NCBI GenBank assembly: GCA_963580455.1
Contig: OY756967.1
Location: forward strand, 11,864,501 to 11,928,500
Source of the DNA: Euonymus europaeus
Lineage: Eukaryota; Streptophyta; Magnoliopsida; Celastrales; Celastraceae
Direction of reading: 5' to 3'
DNA length: 64,000 nucleotides
Shown piece by piece: positions 63,203 through 64,000 of the stretch (positions are counted from its first letter, which is position 1; the number at the start of each line of letters is the position of its first letter). The notes under the pieces are model-generated. The model was not told where the DNA came from. It saw only the letters and a list, made by a program, of their open reading frames with translations, and did no database searches. A program made the translations under genes and the position numbers.

Positions 63203-64000
63203 GTTACTCGGTGTACACTTTGTATTGTTCTACTAAGTCAAATTTTACGAGTATAAGCTTCCAAGATTATTTTGATGCCAAAACATTAACTTTCTATAAC
63301 AAATGGACAAAACCGTTAAAAGCTCCTCCATAGAAAAAGTTTAGCAACTTCGGACAATCATAGTTGCTCGGTGTACCTTTTTTATTGTTCTTTTATGTTA
63401 AATTTTACGAAAATGAGCTGCCGGGATTATTTCGATGCCAAAACACCAGCTTTCTATGACAAGTGGACAAAACCGTTAAAACCTCCTCCATAGAGAGAGT
63501 TTAGCAACTTCGGACAATCAAAGTTGCTCGGTGTACACTTTATATTGTTCTACTAAGTCAAATTTTACGAGTATAAGCTTCCAAGATTATTTTGATGCCA
63601 AAACATTAACTTTCTATGACAAATGGACAAAACCGTTAAAAGCTCCTCCATAGAGAGTGTTGAGCAACTTTGGACAATCAAAGTTGCTCGGTGTACACTT
63701 TGTATTGTTCTACTAAGTCAAATTTTACGAGTATAAGCTTCCAAGATTATTTTGATGCCAAAACATTAACTTTCTATAACAAATGGACAAAACCGTTAAA
63801 AGCTCCTCCATAGAAAAAGTTTAGCAACTTCGGACAATCATAGTTGCTCGGTGTACCTTTTTTATTGTTCTTTTATGTTAAATTTTACGAAAATGAGCTG
63901 CCGGGATTATTTCGATGCCAAAACACCAGCTTTCTATGACAAGTGGACAAAACCGTTAAAACCTCCTCCATAGAGAGAGTTGAGAAACTTCGTACTATCA
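63203..64000 (+). repeat. Right-edge monomers: C/A hybrid, D, A, A, D
   Basis: The monomer at 63203 starts as C ('gttactcggtgtacactttg') and switches after 'tattgtt' to A ('ctactaagtc'). D (63363) ends with the tail normally found on F ('acctcctcc' with 'gagagtttagc') and is followed by A (63523), A (63683) and D (63843). The array continues past the window end. Confidence 0.83.

Larger units (their letters stand above)
1..64000 (+). repeat. Satellite DNA array, ~160-bp monomer, ~400 tandem copies
   Basis: The phrase 'gttgctcggtgtacac' or a close variant recurs every 160 bp from the first base to the last, always on the plus strand. I found no inversion, insertion or unique spacer. The consensus monomer has about 59 G+C in 160 (37%) and about five CpG sites. 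Exceptions to 160 bp are few: 161-bp F monomers with an extra T (for example 1440-1600), 159-bp monomers (for example 321-479 and 3202-3360) and one 157-bp monomer (42079-42235). Monomers fall into about ten recurrent classes arranged in higher-order repeats. Class A monomers carry an AAGCTT (HindIII) site. The array runs off both ends of the window. That it is satellite DNA is seen directly; centromeric or heterochromatic location is inferred from array form alone. Confidence 0.99.

Noticed and set aside
1..64000. CRISPR array
   Set aside because: There are no short direct repeats separated by unique spacers. The whole 160-bp unit is repeated and similar throughout, and no cas genes are present.
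1..64000. Transposon or retroelement origin of the unit
   Set aside because: I see no terminal inverted repeats, target-site duplications, polyA tail, primer-binding site or reverse-transcriptase/transposase similarity in any frame.
1..64000. Ribosomal DNA spacer, tRNA or 5S gene tandem array
   Set aside because: No 5S, tRNA or rRNA core motifs (such as A/B boxes with cloverleaf pairing) are present in the 160-bp monomer.

Overview
The whole window is one uninterrupted, head-to-tail satellite DNA array. It holds about 400 copies of a monomer of about 160 bp (GC about 37% in the consensus), all in the same orientation. I find no gene, RNA gene, transposable element, inversion or unique spacer on either strand. 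Long arrays with layered higher-order repeats (HORs) of this kind are typical of eukaryotic centromeric, pericentromeric or subtelomeric heterochromatin. I do not recognise the monomer family and cannot name the organism. A centromere is the most natural reading, but nothing in the sequence proves it.

Monomer classes used in the entries (monomer start set at 'gttgctcgg'): A = 'tataagcttccaagatt' with 'cattaactttc' (carries a HindIII site); A1 = 'tacacttcat' or 'tacaatttat' with 'cgacgctaaaacagc'; A2 = 'tttacaagtataagc' with 'caatgcc'; B = 'ttttacaaaaatgagc'; B2 = 'cttctaagttaaatttt'; B3 = 'ctacgttaaattttaag'; C = 'ctttgtattgttttttt' with 'cacgatttttt'; D = 'gtaccctttt' with 'gagctgcc' and 'accagctttc'; E = 'gttaaaatttacaaaaatg' with 'aaatgaacaaaacc'; F = a 161-bp monomer with 'acacttttttattg' and 'gcttgcacgatt'; G = 'gctcgttgtacac' with 'tctaattttacgagg'.

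Layout. 1-320: edge monomers of the 18-mer family. 321-2721: an 8-mer and a 7-mer HOR. 2722-3520: flank monomers. 3521-7520: five 800-bp copies of block Y (C-E-B-A-D), then a junction to 8640. 8641-37759: thirteen HOR units built from X (B2-A-B3-A1-A2), Y and Z (C-E/F-A-D) as XYY, XY, XYYZ or XYZ, plus one shortened unit. 37760-38559: a duplicated dimer and transition. 38560-42078: two 11-mers of 1.76 kb. 42079-44315: transition. 44316-64000: a 34-mer superunit (16 monomers plus an 18-mer); its 18-mer is triplicated at 46878-55517 and present once more at 58082-60961.

The main story is array evolution. The young XY core (about 3.7-37.8 kb) is bordered on both sides by the same older flank monomers. 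HOR lengths change by whole blocks through unequal exchange at identifiable hybrid monomers. Some neighbouring HOR copies differ by only one base in 2.4-2.9 kb. Each typical monomer also carries a 9-bp inverted repeat able to form a hairpin, followed by the palindrome GTGTACAC. Open reading frames in the array are by-products of the repeat: 160 is not a multiple of 3, and conserved TAG stops close the frames.
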